Assembly: GCF_019710475.1 (NCBI RefSeq)
Contig: NZ_JAJFAX010000004.1
Span: 124,001 to 188,000 of the forward strand
Reading direction: 5' to 3'
Source of the DNA: Glycomyces sp. TRM65418
GTDB taxonomy: Bacteria; Actinomycetota; Actinomycetes; Mycobacteriales; Micromonosporaceae
Length of the DNA stretch: 64,000 bases
The notes under the pieces are model-generated. The model ran no database searches, was not told where the DNA came from, and was given only the letters and a program-made list of their open reading frames with translations. Position numbers and translations under genes: made by a program. Shown in pieces: positions 1-9,812 of the stretch. The number at the start of each line of letters is the position of its first letter. Positions within the stretch are counted from its first letter, which is position 1.

Positions 1-141
1 CACGCCGACGCTTTCATGAACGGAGTGTCGCTGTCGATGCCGGAACGCTTTTAGTCAGGTTTCTTACCGGTGCCGTTCTTGCTGTGAGAACTCTCAGGCG
101 GGGTGCCCGGTTCTGATTAGGCATCCATGGCGATTTCACGA

Positions 142-147
142 TAAGTT
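142..147 (+). promoter_or_regulatory. -10 element of a probably leaderless zinc-ribbon gene
   Basis: TAAGTT fits TANNNT and ends exactly 6 nt before the ATG at 154, with no Shine-Dalgarno sequence in between. I see no good -35. This spacing recurs before cysS, add and the marR-like gene. Nothing else is recognisable in the first 141 bases. Confidence 0.45.
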
Positions 148-153
148 GATGTC

Positions 154-501
154 ATGATGCAGATGCTCTGTCCGAAATGTCAGAACCCGATGCACCAGTA
201 CGAGCGCAACGGCGTGGTCGTGGAGCAGTGCTCCGAATGCAAGGGGATCTTCCTCGACCGCGGCGAGCTCGAGCACCTGATGAACTTCGAGGCTTCCTTC
301 CACGGCGGCGGCGCCCCCATCGCTCCCGGCGTGCCCACCGGTCCGCCCCCGCGCGAACCGCGATACGACGATCGCCGCCACGATGACCGCCGCTACGACG
401 ACCGCCGTCGCGACGACCACTACGGCGACCGCCGCAAGGACGACTACTACTACAAGAAGAAGAAAAAGAAGAGCGTCTTCGAAGACCTCTTCGACTTCTA
501 G
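154..501 (+). CDS. TFIIB-type zinc-ribbon protein
   Basis: A 115-aa protein. The N-terminal 45 residues form a zf-TFIIB zinc ribbon, with CPKC near residue 6 and CSEC near residue 28 followed by KGIFLDRGELE, the typical signature of this bacterial family. The middle is Gly/Pro rich and the tail is a low-complexity run of Asp-Arg-Tyr repeats ending in a poly-Lys stretch and an acidic-aromatic end. The function of the family is not established; nucleic-acid or protein binding is inferred from the ribbon and the charged tail. ATG at 154 is chosen; ATG 157 is equally possible. The gene is probably leaderless. Confidence 0.85.
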   Translation: MMQMLCPKCQNPMHQYERNGVVVEQCSECKGIFLDRGELEHLMNFEASFHGGGAPIAPGVPTGPPPREPRYDDRRHDDRRYDDRRRDDHYGDRRKDDYYYKKKKKKSVFEDLFDF

Positions 502-512
502 CGGCCCTGCAC

Positions 513-544
513 GCCGCCGGGCTGCGCCCACGGCCCCCGGCGGC
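513..544. terminator. hairpin between convergent genes
   Basis: Arms GCCGCCGGG (513-521) and CCCGGCGGC (536-544) with a 14-nt loop lie between the zinc-ribbon gene and the convergent RNA ligase-like gene. No T-tract follows, as is common in high-GC actinobacteria. Confidence 0.4.
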
Positions 545-1144
545 TCAGCGGCTTCCCAGGCGGAAGACCGCTCTCGGCGTCCACGGCACCGGTGCGCCCG
601 TGAGGGTGTCCGAAGTCCAGTCGCCCGGGCTCGGGTGCGTGTACAGCGTGAACGACTCGACCCGGAACTTCGCCTCGAAGCCCGCGAGCGCGTGGAACGC
701 CGCGTCGAGCGCGACCGTCCCCACGTTCTGCGCCACCGTCACGTGCGGGTGGTACGGGAAGTTCCGCTCCCGGCGCGCCGGCCCCCGGCGGATCGCCGAT
801 TCCAGCTGCTCGCACACGGCGATCCCGTCCACGACGGCCACGAACACCACTTCGGTCACCGGCCGGAACGAGCCGGTCCCCCGCAGATGCAGGTCGAACT
901 GCGGGAACGAGGCCGCCACCGCCGTCAGATGCGCCTGGTAGCCCTCCAGCGCCTCCGCCGGGATCTCCGTGGGTCCGAGCAGCGTCAAGTGCGCGGGTAC
1001 GATCCCGCCGAGCGGGTCGCCCGAGGCGATGCGGGCGTCGTCGAGCACCTCGCGCCACGGTGAGGGCACGGGGATCGCCACCCCGATGTTGACGACCCGC
1101 CCCCGCCCGGCGCGGCCGAACGGCGCCGCTGGATCCGACGACAC
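545..1144 (-). CDS. 2'-5' RNA ligase family (2H phosphoesterase) protein
   Basis: A 199-aa member of the 2H phosphoesterase/LigT superfamily. The two catalytic H-x-T motifs are visible: HLTLLG about 55 residues from the start and HPHVTVAQ about 80 residues later. Relatives act on 2'-5' linked or cyclic nucleotide substrates; the substrate here is unknown. The start is a GTG whose first bases overlap the trpS stop (TAGTG), so it is probably translated from the same mRNA. No other in-frame start lies before the conserved core. Confidence 0.85.
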   Translation of the reverse strand: MSSDPAAPFGRAGRGRVVNIGVAIPVPSPWREVLDDARIASGDPLGGIVPAHLTLLGPTEIPAEALEGYQAHLTAVAASFPQFDLHLRGTGSFRPVTEVVFVAVVDGIAVCEQLESAIRRGPARRERNFPYHPHVTVAQNVGTVALDAAFHALAGFEAKFRVESFTLYTHPSPGDWTSDTLTGAPVPWTPRAVFRLGSR

Positions 1145-2160
1145 TAAAGCGCCACCGGCGGGTAGAACCCGACCTTCTTGTACGCCTTGGCGAGCGTGCG
1201 GGAAGCGACTTGCCGCGCCTTCTCCGCGCCCCGCGTGAGAATCCGGTCCAGTTCGGCCTTGTCGGCGAGGTACTCCTTGGTCCGCACCGCGATCGGCCCG
1301 AGCGCGTCGGCCGCGACCTCGGCGAGGTCGCCCTTGAAGTCCCCGTAGCCCTTCCCGGCGTACTCGGCTTCGAGCTTCTCCACGGTCGTCCCCCCGAGGG
1401 CGGCGTAGATGTTCAGGAGGTTCGACACGCCCGGCTTCTTCTCGGGGTCGTAGCGGACTTCGGCCTCGGAGTCGGTGACGGCGCTCTTGATCTTCTTGCG
1501 CATCTGGCCGGGCTCGTCGAGCAGGTACAGGCACCCGCGCGGGCTCGGGGAGGACTTCGACATCTTCTTCTCGGGCTCGGCGAGGTCCTTGATCGTCGCG
1601 GTCTCCTTGACGATGTAGGGCTCGGGCACCTTGAACGTCGCGCCGTAGGTCGTGTTGAACCGGCCCGCGAGGTCGCGGGTCAGCTCCAGGTGCTGGCGCT
1701 GGTCCTCGCCGACCGGGACCTGGTCGGTCTGGTACAGCAGGATGTCGGCGGCCTGGAGGATCGGGTACGTGAACAGGCCCACGGTTGTGCGTTCTTGTTT
1801 GGCGGACTTGTCCTTGAACTGGGTCATGCGGCCGGCCTCGCCGAATCCGGTCTCGGCGCCCAGGATCCAGGCGAGCATCGGGTGCTCGGGGACCTGCGAC
1901 TGCACGAAGAGGGTGCATCGCTCGGGGTCGAGCCCGAGCGCGAGGAGCTGAGCGGCGCTCACGCGTGAGCGCTGGTGCAATACCTTTGGATCGTGATCGA
2001 CGGTGATCGCGTGGAGGTCGACGACCATGTAGAACGCGTCCGCGGTGTCCTGCATCGCCACCCACTGCCGGAGCGCGCCCAGGTAGTTCCCGAGGTGGAA
2101 CGAGTCCGAGGTGGGCTGGATCCCTGAGAGGACGCGGGGCTTGCGATCGGCAGTGGTCAT
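1144..2160 (-). CDS. trpS: tryptophanyl-tRNA synthetase
   Basis: A 338-aa class I aminoacyl-tRNA synthetase that charges tRNA-Trp in the cytoplasm. The HIGH-equivalent motif HLGN is at residues 22-25 after GIQPTSDSF, and the KMSKS loop is at about residue 200. Length matches bacterial TrpRS. ATG at 2160 starts the conserved N-terminus; the longer reading frame upstream is not TrpRS-like. It is divergent from the deoR-gal operon and followed by the overlapping RNA ligase-like gene. Confidence 0.97.
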   Translation of the reverse strand: MTTADRKPRVLSGIQPTSDSFHLGNYLGALRQWVAMQDTADAFYMVVDLHAITVDHDPKVLHQRSRVSAAQLLALGLDPERCTLFVQSQVPEHPMLAWILGAETGFGEAGRMTQFKDKSAKQERTTVGLFTYPILQAADILLYQTDQVPVGEDQRQHLELTRDLAGRFNTTYGATFKVPEPYIVKETATIKDLAEPEKKMSKSSPSPRGCLYLLDEPGQMRKKIKSAVTDSEAEVRYDPEKKPGVSNLLNIYAALGGTTVEKLEAEYAGKGYGDFKGDLAEVAADALGPIAVRTKEYLADKAELDRILTRGAEKARQVASRTLAKAYKKVGFYPPVAL

Positions 2161-2203
2161 GGACCGATTCTGACATCCGGGCCGAGTCGCCGACCACCCG
2201 GTA

Positions 2204-2232
2204 TTGCGCCGCCGCCGATCCTGATGTTTAAT
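2204..2232 (+). promoter_or_regulatory. candidate promoter of the deoR-gal operon
   Basis: TTGCGC (2204-2209) and TTTAAT (2227-2232) are separated by 17 nt, a good sigma-70-like pair about 30 nt before the deoR ATG. The T-rich stretch around 2226-2240 also resembles the T-rich sites bound by DeoR-family repressors, which would allow autoregulation; that part is inference. Confidence 0.5.
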
Positions 2233-2263
2233 TGTGTTGGATCTTGAGCGAAGGAGAGGCGTC

Positions 2264-3076
2264 ATGCTGGCGCAGCAGCGACAGAGCCGGATCGCCGAAC
2301 GCGTCCACCGGACCGGGGCGGTCCGCGTGGCCGAACTGGTCGAGGAGTTCGGCGTGTCCGACATGACGATCCGTCGCGACCTCGAGACCCTCGCCGACCG
2401 CGGCCTCGTCGCGAAGGTCCACGGCGGCGCCACGGCCGTCGACTTCGGCTCCACCTCCGAGCCCGGCTTCGCCGTCAAGCAGGTCCGCCAGGAGCAGGAG
2501 AAGCAGGCCGTCGCCGACGCCGCCGCCACCCTCGTCGGCCCCGGCCAGGCCATCGCCCTCTCCGCCGGCACCACCACCTGGACCCTCGCCCACCGCCTCA
2601 CCGACGTCCCCGACCTCACCGTCGTCACCAACTCGGTCCCCGTCGCCGACGTCTTCTACCGCGCCGGCCGCGCCGACCAGACCGTCATCCTCACCGGCGG
2701 CGTGCGCACCCCCTCGGACGCCCTCGTCGGCCCCTTCGCCGTCGCCTCCCTGGAGAAGGTCAACGTCGACACCGTCTTCCTCGGCGTCCACGGCATGTCC
2801 GAGCGCGCCGGGTTCACCACCCCCAACCTCCTCGAAGCCGAGACCGTCGCCACCCTCGCCGCCAAGGGCCGCCGCCTCGTGGTCGTCGCCGACCACACCA
2901 AGTTCGACGTCGTCGGCATCGCCACGATCGCGTCCCTCGACGACGCCGACGTCATCGTCACCGATTCCCTCCTCGACGAGGAGGCCCGCCGGGCCCTCGC
3001 CGAGCACGTCGACCAGGTCGTGCTCGCACCCGTGCCCGACCAGGGGAAACGCCACCACACCGAGAAGAGACCATGA
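2264..3076 (+). CDS. DeoR/GlpR-family transcriptional regulator of the gal operon
   Basis: A 270-aa DeoR-family regulator. The N-terminal winged helix (about residues 6-58) carries the family signature [25 protein letters not shown]. The rest is the DeoR sensor domain, with [11 protein letters not shown] and LGVHGMSE, which usually binds a sugar phosphate. ATG at 2264 has the strong ribosome site AAGGAGAGG; an upstream in-frame GTG at 2234 lacks one. It overlaps galT by 4 nt (ATGA), so it very likely controls the galactose genes it is co-transcribed with. Confidence 0.93.
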   Translation: MLAQQRQSRIAERVHRTGAVRVAELVEEFGVSDMTIRRDLETLADRGLVAKVHGGATAVDFGSTSEPGFAVKQVRQEQEKQAVADAAATLVGPGQAIALSAGTTTWTLAHRLTDVPDLTVVTNSVPVADVFYRAGRADQTVILTGGVRTPSDALVGPFAVASLEKVNVDTVFLGVHGMSERAGFTTPNLLEAETVATLAAKGRRLVVVADHTKFDVVGIATIASLDDADVIVTDSLLDEEARRALAEHVDQVVLAPVPDQGKRHHTEKRP

Positions 3077-4182
3077 CCGCGTTCCACATGGAGTCCGGCA
3101 GCCTCGCCGACGGCCGCCAGATCCTCTACTTCAGCACCGAACCGGAGACCGGCCGCGCCGGCCACGCCGACAAGCGCGACCTCGGCGACCGCGTCAGCGC
3201 GGGCGAACTGCGCTACGACGTGCTCCGCGACGAGTGGGTGGCCGTCTCCGCCGGACGCTCCGGGCGCCCGAACCTCCCCGTGGCCTGCCCCCTCTGCCCC
3301 AGCGACGGCGAGGAGCTCACCGAGGTCCCCGCGCCCGACTACGAGGTCGCGGTCTTCGAGAACCGCTTCCCGAGCTTCGGCGGCTTCGCCGAACCCGGAC
3401 CGCCCGTCCCCGCCGAAGCCCCCGAAGGACTCGAGACCGCCATGCCCGCCTCGGGCCGCTGCGAGGTCGTCGTCTTCTCCGACGACCACGACTCCTCCCT
3501 CGTGGACCTCAGTCCCGAACGCGTCGCCCTCATCGTCCGGGCCCTCGCCCAGCGCACCGCCGAGCTCTCGGCGCGCGGCGACATCGCCCAGGTCTTCCCC
3601 TTCGAGAACCGCGGCGTCGAGATCGGCGTGACCCTCCACCACCCGCACGGCCAGATCTACGGCTACCCGTACGTGACCCCGCAGACCCGCAAGTACCTCG
3701 CCGCCGCCGAGCGGCACCGCGAGACCACCGGCCGCGACCTCTTCGACGACATCATCGAGTCCGAGAGCCGGGGCCCGCGCGTCATCGCCGAGAACGACCA
3801 CTGGATCGCCTTCACCCCCTACGCCGCGCGCTGGCCCTTCGAAGTGCAGATCTACCCCAAGGAGCGCTTCGCCGACCTCGCCGAGCTGCCCGACGCGTTC
3901 ATCGACGCGTTCGCGCCGCTCTACCTCGACGTCCTCAGGCGCTGCGACCGCGCGTTCCCCGGTGAGCCGATGCCGTACATGGCAGGGTGGCACCAGGCCC
4001 CGGTCGGCGAAGGCCGCGAGCTGGGGCGCCTGCGCCTCGAACTGGTCTCGATCCGCCGCGGAGCGGGCCGCGTCAAATTCCTGGCCTCCTCGGAGTCGGT
4101 CATGGGCGGATGGGTCCACGACCTCGGCCCCGAGACGTCAGCCGAGCTGTTGCAGAAGTCCAGCCTCAAAGGAGCACTGTGA
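3073..4182 (+). CDS. galT: galactose-1-phosphate uridylyltransferase
   Basis: A 369-aa GalT, second enzyme of the Leloir pathway (UDP-glucose + Gal-1-P to UDP-galactose + Glc-1-P). The zinc-binding CPLC is near residue 75 and the catalytic His motif HHPHGQIYGYPY near residue 190, where the uridylyl group is held on His. Start and stop overlap deoR and galE by 4 nt each, implying translational coupling in a deoR-galT-galE-galK operon. Confidence 0.97.
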   Translation: MTAFHMESGSLADGRQILYFSTEPETGRAGHADKRDLGDRVSAGELRYDVLRDEWVAVSAGRSGRPNLPVACPLCPSDGEELTEVPAPDYEVAVFENRFPSFGGFAEPGPPVPAEAPEGLETAMPASGRCEVVVFSDDHDSSLVDLSPERVALIVRALAQRTAELSARGDIAQVFPFENRGVEIGVTLHHPHGQIYGYPYVTPQTRKYLAAAERHRETTGRDLFDDIIESESRGPRVIAENDHWIAFTPYAARWPFEVQIYPKERFADLAELPDAFIDAFAPLYLDVLRRCDRAFPGEPMPYMAGWHQAPVGEGRELGRLRLELVSIRRGAGRVKFLASSESVMGGWVHDLGPETSAELLQKSSLKGAL

Positions 4183-5150
4183 AGTACCTCGTCACCGGCG
4201 GTGCCGGTTATATCGGTTCGATCGTCGCCACCATGCTGCTCGAAGAGGGCCACGAGGTCGTCGTCCTCGACGACTGCTCGACCGGCGCCGCCGAGCGCGT
4301 CCCGGCGGGGGCGACCCTCGTGCGCAAGCGCGTCCAGGACGCGGCCGAGGTCCTCGACGACTCCTTCGACGGCGTCCTCCACTTCGGCGGCCTCATCGCC
4401 GCGGGCGAATCGATGGCCAAGCCCGAGATCTACTGGGAGGCCAACACCACCGCGACCTTCGGGCTGCTGAACGCCATGCGCGAGGCGAACGTGCGCACCC
4501 TCGTGTTCTCCTCCACCGCGGCCGTCTACGGCAACCCGACCGAGGTCCCCATCAAAGAGGACGCCGCCAAGGCGCCGACCTCCACCTACGGCGCCTCGAA
4601 ACTCGCCAGCGACATGGCGATCTCCTCCGAGGTCACCGCCCACGGCCTCGCCGCGGTCTCCCTGCGCTACTTCAACGTCGTGGGCGCCTACCAGGACAAG
4701 TCCGGCCTCTGGCACGGCGAGAACCACGACCCGGAGACCCACATCATCCCGATCGCGTTCGAGGCCGCCACCGGCGAGCGCCCCTCGTTCGGGCTCTTCG
4801 GCGACGACTACCCGACACCCGACGGCACCTGCATCCGCGACTACATCCACGTCGCCGACCTCGCCGAAGCGCACCTGCTCGCCCTCAGGGCCGCCGAGCC
4901 CGGGCAGCACAAGATCTACAACCTCGGCAACGGCAACGGCTTCTCCAACAAGGAGGTCGTCGCCACCGTCAAGAAGATCACCGGCGCGGACTTCCCCGTG
5001 GAGATCGGCCCCCGCCGCCCCGGGGACCCCGCCGAACTCGTCGCCTCCTCCGAGCGCGCGAGGACCGAACTCGGCTGGAAGCCCAGCCGCGAGACCCTCG
5101 ACCGCATGGTCGCGGACGCCTGGGAGTACTACCGGCATGCCCGCGCCTGA
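4179..5150 (+). CDS. galE: UDP-glucose 4-epimerase
   Basis: A 323-aa short-chain dehydrogenase-type epimerase interconverting UDP-glucose and UDP-galactose. The N-terminus begins with the NAD-binding GGAGYIGS motif, and the catalytic YxxxK appears as STYGASK near residue 137. The GTG start at 4179 overlaps the galT TGA (GTGA); a longer frame reading through galT is not GalE-like. The gap to galK holds a tandem repeat with micro-ORFs. Confidence 0.97.
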   Translation: MKYLVTGGAGYIGSIVATMLLEEGHEVVVLDDCSTGAAERVPAGATLVRKRVQDAAEVLDDSFDGVLHFGGLIAAGESMAKPEIYWEANTTATFGLLNAMREANVRTLVFSSTAAVYGNPTEVPIKEDAAKAPTSTYGASKLASDMAISSEVTAHGLAAVSLRYFNVVGAYQDKSGLWHGENHDPETHIIPIAFEAATGERPSFGLFGDDYPTPDGTCIRDYIHVADLAEAHLLALRAAEPGQHKIYNLGNGNGFSNKEVVATVKKITGADFPVEIGPRRPGDPAELVASSERARTELGWKPSRETLDRMVADAWEYYRHARA

Positions 5151-5197
5151 ACCGCCCGCCCGTCACCCACCACCGCCCGAACCGGAATGGCTTCGCC

Positions 5198-5257
5198 ATG
5201 CTGAAACCCATCCCGTCACCCACCACCGCCCGAACCGGAATGCCTTCGCCATGCTGA
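5198..5257 (+). CDS. 19-aa micro-ORF from duplicated galK start, copy 1
   Basis: ATG 5198 opens an ORF starting MLKPIPSPTT, the first five residues matching GalK, and ends at TGA 5255-5257. The stop overlaps the next ATG at 5251 (ATGCTGA). I infer a translational relay to galK rather than a functional peptide. No strong ribosome site is present. Confidence 0.35.
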   Translation: MLKPIPSPTTARTGMPSPC

Positions 5258-5303
5258 AACCCATCCCGTCACCCACCACCGCCCGAACCGGAATGCCTTC
5301 GCC

Positions 5304-5310
<7 letters not shown>
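5251..5310 (+). CDS. 19-aa micro-ORF from duplicated galK start, copy 2
   Basis: Identical peptide to copy 1. Its TGA at 5308-5310 lies inside the first codons of galK (ATGCTGA), so ribosomes ending here could restart on galK. Whether it is translated cannot be told from sequence. Confidence 0.35.
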
Positions 5311-6464
<1,154 letters not shown>

Positions 6465-6511
6465 CGACACGCCCCGCCGGCGCCGCGCGTCACCGATGTG
6501 ACTGCGATTGC

Positions 6512-6543
6512 GGGACCGGCCGCGCTCAGGCGCGGCCGGTCCC
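6512..6543. terminator. GC-rich hairpin after galK
   Basis: A perfect 14-bp stem (arms 6512-6525 and 6530-6543) with loop TCAG lies 47 nt after the galK stop. No T-tract follows. Confidence 0.55.
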
Positions 6544-6565
6544 GTCCTCTGGAATACTCCGCCGT

Positions 6566-6913
6566 ATGGAATTCGTCCACTTGCTGCTGCGCTACCTCCA
6601 CCTGCTCGGCTTCGCCGCGGTCTTCGGCGGCTGGCTGGTCGCCCTGCTCGCCAAGCGCTTGAACGTCAACGCCGCGATGCTCTACGGCATCGCCGCCCAG
6701 CTCGCCACGGGCATCGTCCTCTACGGGATCGCCAGCGCCGAAGGCGACGCGAACCACGCCAAGCTCGGCGTCAAGTTCCTGCTCGCGCTGCTCCTCGCCG
6801 TCATGATCGCGATTCCGGCGTGGAAGAAGCGTGAAACGGTCGCGGCGGGGCACTTCTACGCGACCGGCGCGCTCACCGCGGTCACCGCCGGCGTGGCCGT
6901 CTTCTGGACCTAG
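6566..6913 (+). CDS. small integral membrane protein
   Basis: A 115-aa hydrophobic protein with about four predicted membrane segments (residues 4-26, 36-57, 66-85, 96-114), separated by short charged loops such as KKRE. Start ATG 6566 (MEFVHLLLRYLHLLGF) gives a His-containing first helix, as in small heme or copper membrane proteins, but no motif identifies a function. It stands alone between terminator-like hairpins. Confidence 0.75.
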   Translation: MEFVHLLLRYLHLLGFAAVFGGWLVALLAKRLNVNAAMLYGIAAQLATGIVLYGIASAEGDANHAKLGVKFLLALLLAVMIAIPAWKKRETVAAGHFYATGALTAVTAGVAVFWT

Positions 6914-6925
6914 CGGCCGGTCCTC

Positions 6926-6960
6926 CGAGGGCCCGAATCGTGACCCTTCAAGGGCCCTCG
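6926..6960 (+). terminator. hairpin after the membrane protein gene
   Basis: Arms CGAGGGCCC (6926-6934) and GGGCCCTCG (6952-6960) with a 17-nt loop, 13 nt after the stop. Confidence 0.4.
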
Positions 6961-7016
6961 AGCTGCAATCGCGCCGTCGTCCGAGCGAAACACCTGTTCA
7001 TCGCTGGTCTCAGTCA

Positions 7017-7038
7017 TAGGATGTTTCGGTAACGAAAT
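7017..7038 (+). promoter_or_regulatory. -10 element and dyad upstream of the nucleoside operon
   Basis: TAGGAT (7017-7022) could be a -10. Directly downstream lies the inverted repeat TTTCG-GTAA-CGAAA (7024-7037), positioned where a repressor would block initiation. The assignment is inferential; the bmp ATG is about 90 nt further. Confidence 0.35.
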
Positions 7039-7124
7039 CGTCAAGGTGAGTGTCAAAGGCCATCGAGTGCGGCCATGATTATGCGGGTATCGACTTACCC
7101 CTTGGATTGTCAAAGGAGACCGAG

Positions 7125-8210
7125 ATGGCTGTGAAGCCGTACAAGCTCGCCCTGGTGGGCCTTTCCGCAGTGGGCCTCGCCGCCGTTGCCGCGTGCGGTG
7201 AAGCGCCGTCCGACAGCGGCGACGACAACGCCGACGCGTCGTTCCTGGCGTGCATGGTCACCGACTCCGGCGGCGTCGACGACAAGTCCTTCAACGAGTC
7301 CTCCTGGAACGGCATGCTGGCCGCCGAGGAGGAGAACGACGACATCAAGGTCGACTTCAAGGAGTCCTCCTCGGAGACCGACTACGACCCGAACCTCCAG
7401 TCCTCGGTCGACGACGGCTGCAACTTCATCGTCGGCGTCGGCGGTCTCATGACCGAGAACGTCAACGCCATCGCCACGGCCAACCCGGACGTCTCGTTCG
7501 CCACGGTCGACGGTTTCTCCGAGGTCGAGAACGTCTACTCGATCCAGTTCGACACCGCCCAGTCGGCCTTCCTCGCCGGGTACGTCGCCGCCGCCCAGAC
7601 CCAGACGGGCACGGTCGCGACCTGGGGCGGCCTCCAGATCCCGCCGGTGACCATCTTCATGGACGGCTTCGCCCGGGGCATCGCGAAGCACAACGAGGAC
7701 AAGGGCACCGACGTGCAGCTCCTCGGCTGGGACGTCGAGGCCCAGGAAGGCACCTTCATCAACGGCTTCGAGTCCGCGACCGACGGCAAGAGCCAGTCGG
7801 ACACGTTCATCGAGCAGGGCGCCGACATCATCTTCCCGGTCGCCGGCCCCGCCGGCATCGGCGCGCTGACCGCCGCCGCCGAGGACGACGCGGTCACCGC
7901 GATCTGGGTCGACACCGACGGCTACGAGTCCACCGACTACGGCTCGGAGATCATCACCAGCGCCGAGAAGGGCCTGGCCAACGCCGTGAAGGACTCCGTG
8001 CTCGCCGCCTACGACGCCGCTCAGGGCGGGGACGCCGTCACCGGCTCCTACATCGGGACCCTCGAGAACGGCGGCGTGTCGCTCGCGCCGTTCCACGACT
8101 TCGAGGACGACGTCTCCGACGAGACCAAGGCCGAGATCGACGCGCTGACCCAGCAGATCATCGACGGGACGCTCGTCGTCGAGTCGCCGGCCAGCCCCAC
8201 CGCCGGCTAG
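7125..8210 (+). CDS. BMP-family nucleoside-binding lipoprotein
   Basis: A 361-aa substrate-binding lipoprotein of the BMP/Med (PnrA-like) family. The signal peptide ends in the lipobox VAAC at about residue 25, followed by a Gly/Asp/Ser linker. The mature part shows family features: DKSFNESSWNG near the start, then VGVGGLMTENV. Homologues bind purine or pyrimidine nucleosides outside the membrane. ATG 7125 has ribosome site AAAGGAGA at 7112-7119. It leads an operon with a two-NBD ATPase, two permeases, cdd and deoA. Confidence 0.93.
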   Translation: MAVKPYKLALVGLSAVGLAAVAACGEAPSDSGDDNADASFLACMVTDSGGVDDKSFNESSWNGMLAAEEENDDIKVDFKESSSETDYDPNLQSSVDDGCNFIVGVGGLMTENVNAIATANPDVSFATVDGFSEVENVYSIQFDTAQSAFLAGYVAAAQTQTGTVATWGGLQIPPVTIFMDGFARGIAKHNEDKGTDVQLLGWDVEAQEGTFINGFESATDGKSQSDTFIEQGADIIFPVAGPAGIGALTAAAEDDAVTAIWVDTDGYESTDYGSEIITSAEKGLANAVKDSVLAAYDAAQGGDAVTGSYIGTLENGGVSLAPFHDFEDDVSDETKAEIDALTQQIIDGTLVVESPASPTAG

Positions 8211-8240
8211 TCGCGCGGAACGAAGCCAGAAGGACACGAA

Positions 8241-9812
8241 TTGCGACTCGAACTGAAGGGCCTGACGAAGAAGTTCGGCTCGTTCACCGCCGACGACGAC
8301 ATCGACCTCGTGGTCGAGCCCGGCCAGATCCACGCCGTCCTCGGCGAGAACGGCGCGGGCAAGTCGACGCTCATGAACATGCTCTACGGGATCCTCAAGC
8401 CGACCAGCGGCGAGATCCTCATCGACGGGGAGCCGGTCTCCTTCTCCGGTCCGGGCGACGCGATCGCCGCCGGGATCGGGATGGTGCACCAGCACTTCAA
8501 GCTCGTCGGGCCCTTCAGCGTCGCGGACAACGTGCACCTGGGCCGCGAGCACACCCTCGCAGGAGGGGTGCTCGCGGCCAAGGCCGCGCGGCAGGCCGTG
8601 CTCGACGTGTCGGAGCGCTACGGCCTCCGGCTGGACCCCGACGCGATCTGCGAGGACCTGCCCGTGGGCGTCCAGCAGCGCGTCGAGATCGTCAAGGCCC
8701 TCTCCGGGCCCAAGACCGAACTGCTCATCCTCGACGAGCCGACCGCGGTGCTCACCCCGGCCGAGATCGCCGAGCTGCTCGACATCATGCGGTCCCTCGC
8801 CGAGAGCGGCACCTCGATCCTCTTCATCAGCCACAAGCTCAAAGAGGTCCAGGCCGTCGCCGACACCATCACGGTGATCCGGCGCGGCAAGGTCGTCGCC
8901 GAACTGGAGCCGACCGCCTCCGAGGCCGAGATGGCCGCCGCGATGGTCGGCCGCGCCGTCACCCTCCAGGTCGACAAGACCCCCGCCGAGCCCGCCGAGC
9001 CCCGTCTGGAGGTCAAGGACCTCACCGTCGTCAACGCCGCCGGGGTCAAGGCCCTCGACGGCCTCAACCTGAATGTCCACTCAGGAGAGATCGTCGGCCT
9101 GGCGGGCGTCGAGGGCAACGGCCAGACCGAACTGGCCCGCTGCATCCTCGGCCTCCTCAAGCCCGACGCCGGCCACATCGCGATCGACGGCGCCGACGTC
9201 CACCACCACGACCCGGCCCGGCGCATCGCCGACGGCCTCGGCTACATCCCCGAGGACCGCGGCCGCGACGGCCTCGTCACCGAGTTCTCGGTCGCCGAGA
9301 ACCTCGTGCTCAACCAGTACCGCGACGAGCCCTTCGCCAAGAACGGCGTCGTCGACGCCGCCGCGGTCCGCAAGCGCGCCGTCGACTCCATCGCCGAGTT
9401 CGACATCCGCACCCAGTCACCGGACGAGCCCGCCGCCTCCCTGTCGGGCGGCAACCAGCAGAAGGTCATCATCGCCCGCGAGTTCTCCAGGCCCCGCCGG
9501 CTCCTGGTGGCCGCGCAGCCGACCCGCGGCGTGGACGTCGGCGCCACCGAGTTCATCCACAACCGCCTCGTCACCGAACGCGACACCGGCACGGGCATCC
9601 TCCTCATCTCGTCCGAACTGGACGAGATCTACGCCCTCGCCGACCGCATCGCCGTGATCTACAACGGCCGCATCGTCGGCGAGGTCGCCCCCGACACGCC
9701 CCGCGAGGTGATCGGCCGCCTCATGGTCGGCGCCGACCTCGGCGGCGACGCCGACGCCGAGACCGACCCCCGGACCCGCCCCGACGACGACGCCAATGGA
9801 GGTGACCGTTGA
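8241..9812 (+). CDS. nucleoside ABC transporter ATP-binding protein (two NBDs)
   Basis: A 523-aa tandem ATPase of the sugar/nucleoside (NupA/RbsA-like) type. The N-terminal domain has Walker A GENGAGKST near residue 36 and Walker B LLILDEPT. The C-terminal domain has a modified Walker A (GVEGNGQTE), LSGGNQQK, and AAQPTRGVDVG in place of a standard Walker B, which is normal for this family. It energises nucleoside import. The start is TTG 8241 after AGAAGGA; the 3' end overlaps the permease by 4 nt. Confidence 0.95.
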   Translation: MRLELKGLTKKFGSFTADDDIDLVVEPGQIHAVLGENGAGKSTLMNMLYGILKPTSGEILIDGEPVSFSGPGDAIAAGIGMVHQHFKLVGPFSVADNVHLGREHTLAGGVLAAKAARQAVLDVSERYGLRLDPDAICEDLPVGVQQRVEIVKALSGPKTELLILDEPTAVLTPAEIAELLDIMRSLAESGTSILFISHKLKEVQAVADTITVIRRGKVVAELEPTASEAEMAAAMVGRAVTLQVDKTPAEPAEPRLEVKDLTVVNAAGVKALDGLNLNVHSGEIVGLAGVEGNGQTELARCILGLLKPDAGHIAIDGADVHHHDPARRIADGLGYIPEDRGRDGLVTEFSVAENLVLNQYRDEPFAKNGVVDAAAVRKRAVDSIAEFDIRTQSPDEPAASLSGGNQQKVIIAREFSRPRRLLVAAQPTRGVDVGATEFIHNRLVTERDTGTGILLISSELDEIYALADRIAVIYNGRIVGEVAPDTPREVIGRLMVGADLGGDADAETDPRTRPDDDANGGDR